Below, piece after piece: positions 1-8,580 of a stretch of 64,000 nucleotides of DNA; the stretch's first letter is position 1, and every line of letters begins with the position of its first letter. The notes beneath the pieces are model-generated. The model had not been told where the DNA came from and made no database searches. It saw only the letters and a list, made by a program, of their open reading frames with translations. The stretch is from Belliella pelovolcani (GTDB lineage Bacteria > Bacteroidota > Bacteroidia > Cytophagales > Cyclobacteriaceae): positions 62,001 through 126,000 of the forward strand of contig NZ_FTOP01000010.1 in the NCBI RefSeq assembly GCF_900156785.1, written 5' to 3'. The translations under genes were made by a program, and so were the position numbers.

Positions 1-1608
1 CCATATCAAAGGGCAGAAATCCTAGATATGGTTCAAGGAAAACCGCACTTTGTCCATGACTTGAGGTTCCCAGATATGCTACATGCAAGGGTCGTTCATC
101 CCCCCTCTTATGGTTCAAAACTAAAATCTCTTGACACAAGCTCGATTATGGAAATATCGGGAGTTGAGCATGTAATTGTAGATGGGAGCTTTGTAGCTGT
201 TGTCGCCAAAAGAGAGTATCAAGCCATCAAAGCTTGGGAAAAAATCAGAGCAATAAGCGAGTGGGAAAAATCACTAATCAAAATCAGCCCTAAGGTTCTT
301 TTTGAAGATATGAAGCGAAATTCAGCAGCCCCACAGCAAGTGGAAAAGCACCTTGATATTAATTCAGCAATCGACAAGTCAGCAAAAACTTTAAAATCAA
401 CATATACCAAACCTTATCACATGCACGGCTCAACAGGGCCAGGCTGTTCTATATCCTTATGGAAAGATGATCAGCTTACTGTTTGGTCACCGACACAAGG
501 GGTCTATCCCTTACAAAACACGCTTTCGGATTTATTTGGACTAAAAAAAGAGCAAATCAGATGCATAGGTATGCCGGGGTCTGGCTGCTATGGCCACAAC
601 AGTGCTGATGATGTATCTGCAGAATCAGCATTGATCGCCAAGCAGGTACCAGGGAAACACATCAGACTTCAGTGGATGCGAGATAGTGAACATCAATGGG
701 AGCCTTATGGATCAGCTATGCAGATTGCGCTTGAAGCAGGTATAGATCAAGAAGGCAAAATCACAGCTTGGAAAACACAGATTTGGTCAGATACCCACAG
801 CACTCGGCCCAATGGAAAAGCAGGCCATTACATCTCTGCTAGACATCTGGAAAATGCTTTTGAGTTTCAAAAGGGAGGGTTTTCAGGTGGATCCTACAGA
901 AATGCCGCTCCACTTTATACAATTCCTGATCGAGAACTCCTACTTCATAATTATGAAGGACCATTAAGAACTTCGGCATTGAGGGGCCTCGGGGCTTATG
1001 GGAATATTTTTGCATTAGAGTCATTCATGGACGAGTTAGCAAAAGCAGCTGAAATAGACCCATTTGAATTTAGAATTAAAAACCTCAATAACCCAAGAGC
1101 CATTGAGGTCATTCAAAGCTTAAAACTTAAAAGCAATTGGGAGAATAGAGATCAAAGCCGAGATGTTGGTTACGGTTTGGCATTTGCCCAATACAAGAAC
1201 TCTGCTTCCTATTATGCGGTGCTTGCAGAAATCCACAAAAGTGAACAAGAAGGCAAATTTCGATTACACAAACTCACAGGAGTCATCGATTCGGGTCAAT
1301 GCATCAATCCGGACGGCTTAAAAAATCAAACTGAAGGAGGAATGATTCAGTCTGCGAGTTGGACAATCTTGGAAGCGGTCCAATACGATGAAAATGGAAT
1401 CACAAGCAAAGACTGGAGTAGCTACCCTATCTTGCGGACAAATAACGTCCCCGAAGTCGAAGTCCACATCATCAATCGACCTGAAGAAAAACCACTTGGC
1501 GCAGGCGAGGCAGCCCAAGGCCCAGTTGCTGCAGCGATTGTCAATGCGCTATCATCTATTTTGGGAAGGAGAATATATGACTTGCCCTTGAGGGAGTATT
1601 TTTCTTAA
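1..1608 (+). CDS. Molybdopterin-binding subunit of a xanthine dehydrogenase/aldehyde oxidase-type enzyme, 5' partial
   Basis: C-terminal part of the large molybdenum-cofactor subunit of a xanthine dehydrogenase-family oxidoreductase, probably the IorB-like type made as a separate beta subunit. The frame is open from base 1, so the true start lies outside the window and the ATG at 28 is internal. The sequence begins in the (K/G)xxFVHDLRFPDMLHARVV segment typical of the second half of these proteins. It continues through a TSALRGLGAYGN-like cofactor-binding stretch and ends with GAGEAAQGPVAAAIVNAL, where the Glu of GAGE matches the catalytic base of the family. The substrate cannot be told from sequence. 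Partner 2Fe-2S and FAD genes would be upstream of the window. Confidence 0.9.
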   Translation, partial: PYQRAEILDMVQGKPHFVHDLRFPDMLHARVVHPPSYGSKLKSLDTSSIMEISGVEHVIVDGSFVAVVAKREYQAIKAWEKIRAISEWEKSLIKISPKVLFEDMKRNSAAPQQVEKHLDINSAIDKSAKTLKSTYTKPYHMHGSTGPGCSISLWKDDQLTVWSPTQGVYPLQNTLSDLFGLKKEQIRCIGMPGSGCYGHNSADDVSAESALIAKQVPGKHIRLQWMRDSEHQWEPYGSAMQIALEAGIDQEGKITAWKTQIWSDTHSTRPNGKAGHYISARHLENAFEFQKGGFSGGSYRNAAPLYTIPDRELLLHNYEGPLRTSALRGLGAYGNIFALESFMDELAKAAEIDPFEFRIKNLNNPRAIEVIQSLKLKSNWENRDQSRDVGYGLAFAQYKNSASYYAVLAEIHKSEQEGKFRLHKLTGVIDSGQCINPDGLKNQTEGGMIQSASWTILEAVQYDENGITSKDWSSYPILRTNNVPEVEVHIINRPEEKPLGAGEAAQGPVAAAIVNALSSILGRRIYDLPLREYFS

Positions 1609-1648
1609 AAGTTAAGAAGGGTTTAAGATAAAGCTAAGAACGTTCAAT

Positions 1649-2833
1649 TCACTTTCTGACCAATTTAACCTTATAAACTCTCAAAAAATCCTCTTCCTCT
1701 TCTACATTAGGACTCCTTTGCATCCACAGAAACCCATCGCCAGAAGCAAAGCCACTTGTGCTTACACCTTTCATAAATGGAATATTCCCAACTTGTATTA
1801 AACTCTCCTTTTCAAGAATTAACATTCCTTGGGACACCTCTTCAGCTGCTTTGGCATAAAGTCTTTCTGATTCTTCTTGATCTCCTGATTCCCAAAGTGC
1901 ATCAAGTTCTTTCATTATATTTTCTGGAATCCCTCCATAATAATGTAGGATAAGGTAATCATCCACTACATGGATATTTCTAATCGCAGGCGTACTTCCT
2001 TTGATCGTCACAGAACCTTTATAAAACTCTTCCCTAGACGTCAAAGGCAGCTTTTCAAAACCCGGAATAATAAGATCGACCGTACTTTCTAACTCAGCTC
2101 CTGTCTGATTGAGCTTGTAAACACGCAATTTAGGTTCTCCTCCTAATGCAACATAAAGTCGATCACCACTCGCTTCCAAAGCTGGCGCGTAATCACTCTC
2201 ATAAAATCCATTACCATTCAAAAATAAACTCCCTTCTTCAAAGGGTACGATTTCTGTAAATTCACCATGTTCTATATCAATAAGTTCAATCGCCTTGAAT
2301 TCATCATAAAACCGCTGTTCACCTGGGTAGGTGTCCCTTGTTCTAACAGATTTACTCAACAAGTATGGCTTCCCCGCCAAATTTACAGTTTCCATCCCTT
2401 TACCGACAAAACTCATAAAGCCTGCCCCTCCTAAAGATTCAGGATGAGACATTTTTTTGACCATATTACCACCTAGGTCAAAAACAAAAACACCATTCAT
2501 ACCTGCCAAAGCAACTTGCTCTTCATCTATGAATCCTGGAAATTCCATCAAAAAACCATATGCATCAGGTGTGTCTCCTTTTTTAGAAAATCTACCAATA
2601 ATTGCCCCATTCCTATCAGTAAAGAGAAACTCTTTGCTAGAATAATCATAGAATGCAAATCGATCCGCCATAGGGCTGACGTCCACAAGCATAGGGCTAC
2701 CTAAAACATTGATTTCTAATGAATCGACAATAACCAAAGAATAGCCATCTTCATTTTCAAGGCTTTGCTCTTTCGGACTGGAACATGAAATGATGGCTAC
2801 TAGAACAAGGTATAAGTAAATGATCTGTTTCAT
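1649..2833 (-). CDS. DUF4221-like lipoprotein, probable beta-propeller
   Basis: A 394-aa envelope lipoprotein of unknown function. The N-terminus is a lipoprotein signal peptide with a lipobox ending in IISC (Cys about residue 17). The rest is rich in short beta-strand-like repeats of the kind FLFTDRNG and VFVFDLGG, consistent with a six- or seven-bladed propeller. I match it tentatively to the DUF4221 family common in Cyclobacteriaceae. It follows rpsA on the same strand but is separated from it by a terminator at 2935-2964, so it is probably transcribed alone. No catalytic motif is visible. Confidence 0.7.
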   Translation of the reverse strand: MKQIIYLYLVLVAIISCSSPKEQSLENEDGYSLVIVDSLEINVLGSPMLVDVSPMADRFAFYDYSSKEFLFTDRNGAIIGRFSKKGDTPDAYGFLMEFPGFIDEEQVALAGMNGVFVFDLGGNMVKKMSHPESLGGAGFMSFVGKGMETVNLAGKPYLLSKSVRTRDTYPGEQRFYDEFKAIELIDIEHGEFTEIVPFEEGSLFLNGNGFYESDYAPALEASGDRLYVALGGEPKLRVYKLNQTGAELESTVDLIIPGFEKLPLTSREEFYKGSVTIKGSTPAIRNIHVVDDYLILHYYGGIPENIMKELDALWESGDQEESERLYAKAAEEVSQGMLILEKESLIQVGNIPFMKGVSTSGFASGDGFLWMQRSPNVEEEEDFLRVYKVKLVRK

Positions 2834-2934
2834 AGAAAAGCTTTATCAATTAAGAAGTTAAATGTGATTTAAAAATCGACTATTAATTATAGTATAAAAA
2901 ATAGGTTTTCCCAAAACTAACTAAAATAAAAAAA

Positions 2935-2964
2935 AGTGACCACCTTTCGGTAGCCACCTTTTTT
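2935..2964 (-). terminator. Rho-independent terminator of rpsA
   Basis: Reading leftwards, GGTGGCTACC, a GAAA loop and GGTGGTCACT form a 10-bp stem with G-U pairs, flanked by A-rich and T-rich runs. It lies about 50 bp after the rpsA stop codon and before the lipoprotein gene on the same strand. Confidence 0.85.
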
Positions 2965-3012
2965 AGTATAGGAAGAGTTAAGTCTAAAGTCTTGCGTCTT
3001 TAGTCTCTTGTC

Positions 3013-4782
3013 TTATTTTTTCCCACCTTCCATCTTCTCTTTCAACTCAGCTAATGCATCCAAGTCACCTAGAGTAGACTTTTCAGCTGGAGCAGATGCA
3101 GTTGGAGCATCTTCTTTCTTCTTAGCTTTCTTAGGAGCAGCAGCTGGTTTAGCCTCTTCTCTAAAAGTAGCAGTGTGAGAAAGTACGATTCTTTTATCGT
3201 CCTTAGAGAATTCAGTCACTTTGAACTCGATAGACTCACCTACTTCTACTGAAGTACCGTCAGCTTTCTCCAAGTTTTTAGAAGTAGCAAATCCTTCAAG
3301 ACCATAAGGAAGTTCAAGAACTGCACCTTTATCATTTTTAGAAACGACAGTACACTTATGATCAGACCCTACAGGGAATATACCTTCGAAAGTATCCCAT
3401 GGATTCTCCTCCAATTGCTTATGACCTAGTGCCAATCTTCTATTCTCAACATCTAGCTCAAGTACTGCTACATCAAGATTGTCACCAACCTTAACGAATT
3501 CAGATGGATGCTTGATTTTCTTAGTCCAAGAAAGGTCAGAAACGTGAACTAGACCATCGATACCTTCTTCCAATTCAAGGAATAGACCGAAGTTAGTTAA
3601 GTTTCTTACCACACCAGTGTGCTTAGTACCTACAGCATATTTAGCTGCCATGTCACCTTTAGTCCAAGGATCTTCAGTCAATTGCTTGATACCAAGAGAC
3701 ATTTTTCTCTCGTCTTTATCTAGAGTCAATACCACTGCTTCGATTTCATCACCTACTTTTACAAAGTCAGCAGGGTTTCTTAAGTGCTGAGACCAGCTCA
3801 TTTCAGAAACGTGAATCAAACCTTCAACTCCAGCAGCAAGCTCCAGGAATGCACCGTAGTCAGCTACGTTTACAATTTTACCTTTAACTTTTGAACCCAC
3901 TTCAAGGTCAGCAGAAAGTGCATCCCAAGGATGAGCAGTAAGCTGCTTCATACCCAATGAAATTCTCTTCTTGTCATCATCAAAGTCAAGAACAACGATC
4001 TGAACTTTGTCATCAAGGTTAAGAACTTCCTCTGGATGATTGATTCTTCCCCAAGAGATATCTGTAATGTGAAGCAAACCATCAACACCACCCAAATCGA
4101 TGAATACACCGAAGTTTGTCATGTTTTTGATCACACCTTCTAGTACTTGACCTTTCTCAAGGTTGTTCAAGATCTCTGCTTTTTGCTTCTCAAGATCTTT
4201 CTCGATCAACACTTTGTGAGATACTACTACGTTATCGTTAGTGTGGTTGATTTTCACCACTTTCACTTCCATTTTCTTACCTACATAGATATCAAAATCT
4301 CTGATAGGCTTCACGTCGATCTGAGAACCTGGCAAGAATGCTTCTACACCGTAGATATCTACGATCAAACCACCCTTTGTTCTTCTTTTCACAAGACCTT
4401 CGATCACATTGTCATGCTCCAATGCCGCTTCGATATCGCTCCATGCACGGACCATTCTTGCTTTCTTTCTAGAAAGAACCAACTGACCTAGTGAGTTTTC
4501 TTGCTCTTCGATGAACAATTCCACTTCGTCACCGATCTTTAGATCTGGAAGGTCTCTGAATTCTGTTCTTGGAACCAAACCGTCAGATTTGAAACCAATG
4601 TTGATGATCACATCCTTGTCATTGATACCTACTACAGTACCTTTGATGACTTCTTTTTCGGTGATCTCGTTCAAAGTTCCAGCGTAAAGAGCTTCCATTT
4701 CGGCTCTTTTGTCTTTAGAATAACCTTCACCAAAACCTTTGGTGTCGAAATCTTCCCAGTTAAAATCTTTTTGATTAGACAT
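3013..4782 (-). CDS. rpsA: 30S ribosomal protein S1
   Basis: 589-aa S1 protein, which binds mRNA on the small ribosomal subunit during translation initiation. Six S1 RNA-binding repeats are visible, starting near residues 45, 125, 210, 295, 380 and 467. Repeats 3 to 5 are the best conserved (GVFIDLGGVDGLLHITDISW, GAFLELAAGVEGLIHVSEMSW-like). A Lys/Ala-rich tail of about 50 residues follows. A longer reading with 13 extra residues to 4821 is possible, but MSNQKDFNWEDF at 4782 fits the family start better. A TACCTTTG promoter element lies about 115 bp upstream and a terminator follows the gene. It is transcribed divergently from the acyltransferase. Confidence 0.97.
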   Translation of the reverse strand: MSNQKDFNWEDFDTKGFGEGYSKDKRAEMEALYAGTLNEITEKEVIKGTVVGINDKDVIINIGFKSDGLVPRTEFRDLPDLKIGDEVELFIEEQENSLGQLVLSRKKARMVRAWSDIEAALEHDNVIEGLVKRRTKGGLIVDIYGVEAFLPGSQIDVKPIRDFDIYVGKKMEVKVVKINHTNDNVVVSHKVLIEKDLEKQKAEILNNLEKGQVLEGVIKNMTNFGVFIDLGGVDGLLHITDISWGRINHPEEVLNLDDKVQIVVLDFDDDKKRISLGMKQLTAHPWDALSADLEVGSKVKGKIVNVADYGAFLELAAGVEGLIHVSEMSWSQHLRNPADFVKVGDEIEAVVLTLDKDERKMSLGIKQLTEDPWTKGDMAAKYAVGTKHTGVVRNLTNFGLFLELEEGIDGLVHVSDLSWTKKIKHPSEFVKVGDNLDVAVLELDVENRRLALGHKQLEENPWDTFEGIFPVGSDHKCTVVSKNDKGAVLELPYGLEGFATSKNLEKADGTSVEVGESIEFKVTEFSKDDKRIVLSHTATFREEAKPAAAPKKAKKKEDAPTASAPAEKSTLGDLDALAELKEKMEGGKK

Positions 4783-4894
4783 ATTGCAAATAACCCTGAT
4801 TTTCAACATCCTTAGGGTCATCGGGATGAGGTTTTTAGTTTTGGATAAAACCCTGAAATACAGATTCCAGAGCCCCGTTCACCCGAACGGACTG

Positions 4895-4902
4895 CAAAGG
4901 TA
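4895..4902 (-). promoter_or_regulatory. Bacteroidota -7 promoter element of rpsA
   Basis: Leftward TACCTTTG matches the Bacteroidota -7 consensus TAnnTTTG. A clear TTTG -33 element at the usual spacing was not found, so the assignment rests on the -7 box and position. It implies a leader of about 105 nt, room for S1 autoregulation. Confidence 0.55.
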
Positions 4903-5014
4903 GGGAATTTTGAAGAAAACCTTATATATGATTGAAATTTTCAAAAAGTATTTCTGATAATTGATCTTAAACTGAACTTCACTATATATTTGAATTAGAA
5001 ATTCAAAAACGAAA

Positions 5015-5036
5015 CCCATGGGATCTCTCCCATGGG
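5015..5036. other. Perfect hairpin upstream of the acyltransferase gene
   Basis: A 9-bp perfect stem (CCCATGGGA with TCCCATGGG) and a 4-nt TCTC loop lies in the divergent spacer between rpsA and the acyltransferase, 60 bp before the latter's ATG. No T-run follows on the plus strand. On the minus strand a broken T-run follows, but no minus-strand gene ends there. It may be a leader structure or an operator for the acyltransferase. Confidence 0.45.
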
Positions 5037-5096
5037 CTGCAAGCAAAGAGTTAATAATTAATTTAATTGCTCAAATTTAATCAAAGTCCCAACACA

Positions 5097-5825
5097 ATGA
5101 AAATTATTCAGTGGATTTATACCATCTATGCTGCTGTGCTTTTTGCAGTTTTCATGCTGATCTTCGGCTGGTTTGTGGTCATCCCATATGCCATATCATC
5201 GAAAGCAGGAAAGTTTGCATTTTTCTTTATCCGTATTTGGGTAAGGGGCTGGTCCACTTTAGTTGGTATTCGATACAAAGTACATGGGGAGGAGCATATT
5301 GATTTAGAGCAACCTTACATTTATATCTTCAATCATAGGTCATTTATTGACGCTCCGGTCATCCCTATGGCGATCATGCAAGAGGTAAGGGCTATTGGAA
5401 AAAAAGAATTGTCTAAAATCCCTGTTTTCGGCTTCATCACCTCCAGGCTAGCAGTCTGGGTAGATAGAAAGGATGCAGCATCAAGAAAAGCATCCGTCAA
5501 AAGGCTACTTGAAATTCTACAAACAGGAATATCCATCGTGGTTGCTCCAGAAGGAACAAGAAATGATACAGACCAAACTTTACTTCCATTTCAAAAGGGA
5601 GCATTCCGAATGGCAATTGACACTGGTGTACAGATCATGCCCATGGCCGTGATCGGTGCTGACCAAGTCATGCGAAGAGGCTCAATTTTGCTAAGCCCAG
5701 GTGTAATCAATATCTATTTTTCATCACCAATTGATCCAAAACCATATATGAAAACACAGGACATTTCAGGCTTATCAGAAAAATGCTTCAACAGGCTAGA
5801 AGCGATGATCTTGACCCATGAATAA
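5097..5825 (+). CDS. plsC: 1-acyl-sn-glycerol-3-phosphate acyltransferase (PlsC-like)
   Basis: 242-aa membrane-bound acyltransferase that transfers an acyl chain to lysophosphatidate in phospholipid synthesis. A hydrophobic N-terminus (about residues 5-30) is followed by the catalytic HxxxxD motif NHRSFID and the substrate-binding PEGTRN block, spaced as in the family. The ATG at 5097 is chosen over an upstream TTG at 5067 because it starts just before the membrane helix. It stands alone between rpsA and an inverted-repeat structure at 5851-5938. Other lysophospholipid acyltransferases of the family, such as ornithine-lipid enzymes, cannot be excluded. Confidence 0.88.
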   Translation: MKIIQWIYTIYAAVLFAVFMLIFGWFVVIPYAISSKAGKFAFFFIRIWVRGWSTLVGIRYKVHGEEHIDLEQPYIYIFNHRSFIDAPVIPMAIMQEVRAIGKKELSKIPVFGFITSRLAVWVDRKDAASRKASVKRLLEILQTGISIVVAPEGTRNDTDQTLLPFQKGAFRMAIDTGVQIMPMAVIGADQVMRRGSILLSPGVINIYFSSPIDPKPYMKTQDISGLSEKCFNRLEAMILTHE

Positions 5826-5850
5826 ATAATGCTTTTGAATGACCAAAAAG

Positions 5851-5938
5851 CAAAGCGCACTAAACTTTTACAAAATTCGAGACATTGACCTGCATAGGTC
5901 AAAATCGCCGTGCTCTATAATTAGCTTAGTGCGCTTTG
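5851..5938. repeat. 88-bp element with 13-bp perfect terminal inverted repeats
   Basis: CAAAGCGCACTAA at 5851-5863 is repeated perfectly inverted at 5926-5938. The interior carries a smaller hairpin (TGACC TGCAT AGGTCA, about 5886-5901). It lies between the convergent ends of the acyltransferase and DUF1080 genes and could be a bidirectional terminator. The long structured interior is unusual for that and also fits a small palindromic repeat element. Confidence 0.6.
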
Positions 5939-5960
5939 TGAAAATAATTCCTCTTAAGAC

Positions 5961-6704
5961 CTAAAGCCTCTTGATCTCAATATTTCTGAACCAAACTTCA
6001 TCCCCATGATCTTGGAGAGCAATTTTACCTGATTTGAAAGTGCCAAACCCAGGCATGTCTTTAAACTTACTACCTGCGATCAATTCCTCCCACTCAGGAG
6101 TCCAAAGTGTAGTTTCCACAATTTTAGTCCCGTTGAGGTGAAGCTGCAGCAGCCCATCCTTTGAGATAATCTCTGCAAGATTCCATTCACCTACAGGTCT
6201 CACTGATTCTTCGGAAGACTCAATCAAGTCATATAAGTCACCAGCACGATGGGTTCTGATTTTTGCATCAGGGTGTCCATCATTGTCCAGTACTTGCATC
6301 TCCATACCTGTCATCCATGGATAAGCATATTCTTCTGATTCATGCACATAGAATATAATCCCACTATTGCCGTCTTTTGCAATTTTCCATTCTACTTTAA
6401 GATGAAAATCATCAAACTCACCTTCAGTCACAATGTCTCCTCCATCTCCAGTCTGCCAACCATCTTTATTCGTAGCATCTAGATAGATTGCTCCATCTTG
6501 AATTTTCCATGCAGCACCTACGTCTCCCCCTCCATATTTTTTCCAGCCATCGAAAGACTCTCCGTCAAATAAGCTGATCCATTCTGATTCTACTTCTACT
6601 TCTACGCCTTCTGTCTGAATAGTTACTTCTCTTACTTCTTGAATACCTCCACATGCAAATGTCATGGAAGCAATCAGTAGTAAGCCGTAAGTTGATTTCT
6701 TCAT
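5961..6704 (-). CDS. DUF1080 (3-keto-disaccharide hydrolase-type) lipoprotein
   Basis: 247-aa lipoprotein with a signal peptide and lipobox SMTFAC (Cys about residue 18), so envelope-located. The mature part is a DUF1080 concanavalin-like domain, with recognisable blocks SLFDGESFDGWKKYG, FDDFHLKVEWKI, NSGIIFYV and a C-terminal VWFRNIEIKRL. Characterised members cleave 3-keto-glycosides. The gene starts 3 bp after the cytochrome c gene on the same strand, so the two are co-transcribed with the sugar isomerase upstream. This supports a role in breaking down 3-keto-sugars made by the divergent GMC dehydrogenase. The exact substrate is unknown. Confidence 0.88.
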   Translation of the reverse strand: MKKSTYGLLLIASMTFACGGIQEVREVTIQTEGVEVEVESEWISLFDGESFDGWKKYGGGDVGAAWKIQDGAIYLDATNKDGWQTGDGGDIVTEGEFDDFHLKVEWKIAKDGNSGIIFYVHESEEYAYPWMTGMEMQVLDNDGHPDAKIRTHRAGDLYDLIESSEESVRPVGEWNLAEIISKDGLLQLHLNGTKIVETTLWTPEWEELIAGSKFKDMPGFGTFKSGKIALQDHGDEVWFRNIEIKRL

Positions 6705-6707
6705 GGT

Positions 6708-7130
6708 TTATCTTTTAAGTAGTAATACATATTTGATCACATCTTCCACATCTGCTCTTTCTAGATGTGGATGGGATGGCATTTGGATTTCTCCCCAATT
6801 CCCCACGTTGCCATTGATCACATGGTCGGTAAGCAAAGCCACATTTTCTGGAGTATTCTCATATTTCTCAGCTACATCAGCATAAGATGGCCCTACGACT
6901 TTTCTTTCTACCATGTGACAAGCTGTACAACCCGCTTCTTTTGCCTTGGCTGAACCTGTGATGAATACAGGGTCATCTTTGTATTTATCTTCGAGACTTA
7001 CCTTAGTCTCTTGCGCAGGTGCAGAAGAGGTAGTTGAAGACTGTGAAGATTCTTGACTTCCTCCGCCACAAGCGTATGTCATCAAAGAAAAGGCAACAAG
7101 GCCAAAAGAAAATAATTTGAGTGATTTCAT
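6708..7130 (-). CDS. c-type cytochrome lipoprotein
   Basis: 140-aa single-haem cytochrome c anchored as a lipoprotein (lipobox SLMTYAC, Cys about residue 21). After a Ser/Thr-rich linker comes the haem-binding CTACH motif (CxxCH) followed by MVERKVVGPSY. A Met in GEIQMPSHPHL is the likely sixth ligand, as in class I cytochromes of the c551/c552 type. It sits between the DUF1080 and sugar-isomerase genes. It is a good candidate for the electron acceptor of the GMC dehydrogenase encoded 3.6 kb away in the divergent operon. Confidence 0.9.
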   Translation of the reverse strand: MKSLKLFSFGLVAFSLMTYACGGGSQESSQSSTTSSAPAQETKVSLEDKYKDDPVFITGSAKAKEAGCTACHMVERKVVGPSYADVAEKYENTPENVALLTDHVINGNVGNWGEIQMPSHPHLERADVEDVIKYVLLLKR

Positions 7131-7152
7131 TTTGTTTAATTTATTGATGGTT

Positions 7153-8205
7153 TTAGATTCCTAATATTTTTTTATTGAAGTTTTCATCAGCTCCAGTTCC
7201 TGCGAAATCATCAAAAGCCTTATCCGTCACTCTGATGATATGATCAGCAATAAACTGAGCGCCTTCTATGGCTCCTTGCTCCGGGTGCTTGATCGCACAC
7301 TCCCATTCTAACACAGCCCAACCGTCAAAGTCATACTGTGAAAGTTTGCTAAAGATACCACTAAAATCAACTTGACCGTCACCGAGTGAACGGAATCTTC
7401 CAGCTCTGTCTACCCAGCCTTGATAACCACCATAGACCCCTTGTTTCCCAGTCGGATTAAATTCAGCATCTTTGACATGGAACATCTTGATTCTCTCATG
7501 ATAGAAATCAATAAATTGCAAATAATCCAAGCACTGCAATACAAAATGACTTGGGTCATACAGGATATTGGCACGCTTGTGATTATTGACTTTTTCTAGA
7601 AACATCTCAAAAGTGACCCCATCATGTAGGTCTTCTCCAGGATGCAATTCATAACAAAGATCTACACCATTTTCTTCAAAAACATCCAAAATTGGCGTCC
7701 AGCGTTTCGCTAATTCAGTAAAACCTGTTTCTACCAAGCCAGCAGGTCGCTGTGGCCAAGGGTATACTGTATGCCACATCAGCGCACCCGAAAAAGTAGC
7801 ATGGGCATTGAGCCCAAGGTTTTTGGAAGCTTTGGCTGCATATTTCAATTGTTGAGTAGCCCATGCTGATTTTCCTTTTAGGTCTCCCTTGAGATTATCA
7901 GGAGCAAAACCATCAAATAACTCATTGTAAGCTGGATGTACAGCCACTAACTGACCTTGGAGGTGCGTTGATAATTCTGTGATTTCTAAGCCTGCTTCGT
8001 TTACGATGCCTTTGATTTCGTCAGCGTAGGTCTGGCTTTCTGCGGCTTTCTTCAGATCAATCAGTCTAGCATCCCAAGAAGGAATCTGCACACCATAATA
8101 CCCTACAGAAGCCATCCATTCACATATACTCTTTAAATTATTGAACGGCGCCTGGTCATCTACAAACTGAGCAAGGAAAATCGCCGGCCCTTTTATTGTT
8201 TTCAT
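7153..8205 (-). CDS. Sugar phosphate isomerase/epimerase family protein (cytoplasmic)
   Basis: 350-aa TIM-barrel protein of the xylose isomerase-like family (AP_endonuc_2). No signal peptide is present, unlike the two related proteins in the divergent operon. Metal-site segments are visible: CYELHPGED, ILYDPSHFVL, MFHVKDAEF and WAVLEWEC, placed in order along the second half. It is the first gene of the leftward operon with cytochrome c (22 bp downstream) and DUF1080. In this setting it probably acts on a keto-sugar or its cleavage product. The specific reaction cannot be read from sequence. Confidence 0.88.
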   Translation of the reverse strand: MKTIKGPAIFLAQFVDDQAPFNNLKSICEWMASVGYYGVQIPSWDARLIDLKKAAESQTYADEIKGIVNEAGLEITELSTHLQGQLVAVHPAYNELFDGFAPDNLKGDLKGKSAWATQQLKYAAKASKNLGLNAHATFSGALMWHTVYPWPQRPAGLVETGFTELAKRWTPILDVFEENGVDLCYELHPGEDLHDGVTFEMFLEKVNNHKRANILYDPSHFVLQCLDYLQFIDFYHERIKMFHVKDAEFNPTGKQGVYGGYQGWVDRAGRFRSLGDGQVDFSGIFSKLSQYDFDGWAVLEWECAIKHPEQGAIEGAQFIADHIIRVTDKAFDDFAGTGADENFNKKILGI

Positions 8206-8580
8206 AGGTTTGAATATTTATAGGGTTTGATATTAAAGTAGTTTATTCTTTAAGGGAATTTGATGAATTTCATTTTCTTTTTTTATAGTAGCTTATCAGA
8301 CTGAGAATATGTCTCCGCAATCGATTTCGACTTAATATTTTGCATTTTTGAAATAAAAAGATCGTTTTCTTTGACTTTAACTATCCATTGCCAAATAAAT
8401 TGAAAATCCATTTTTTCACTTATTTTTGATACTTACCATTCCAATGACTTATAATGCTATTCGGATTAGTAAATCTTAAAATTAACAGAAAAAGCCTAAA
8501 TTTTAAACTTAAAATTAATAGTTTGCCATTCTATACGATTAAAATAAAGCTACTGTAAACCTATTAACCATTCTAAATTA
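8206..8580. other. 375-bp divergent intergenic region of the sugar module
   Basis: AT-rich spacer between the leftward isomerase operon and the rightward permease operon, so it should hold both promoters and any shared regulator site. I see no perfect TAnnTTTG box at the expected place on either strand, no ORF and no strong hairpin. Confidence 0.5.
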
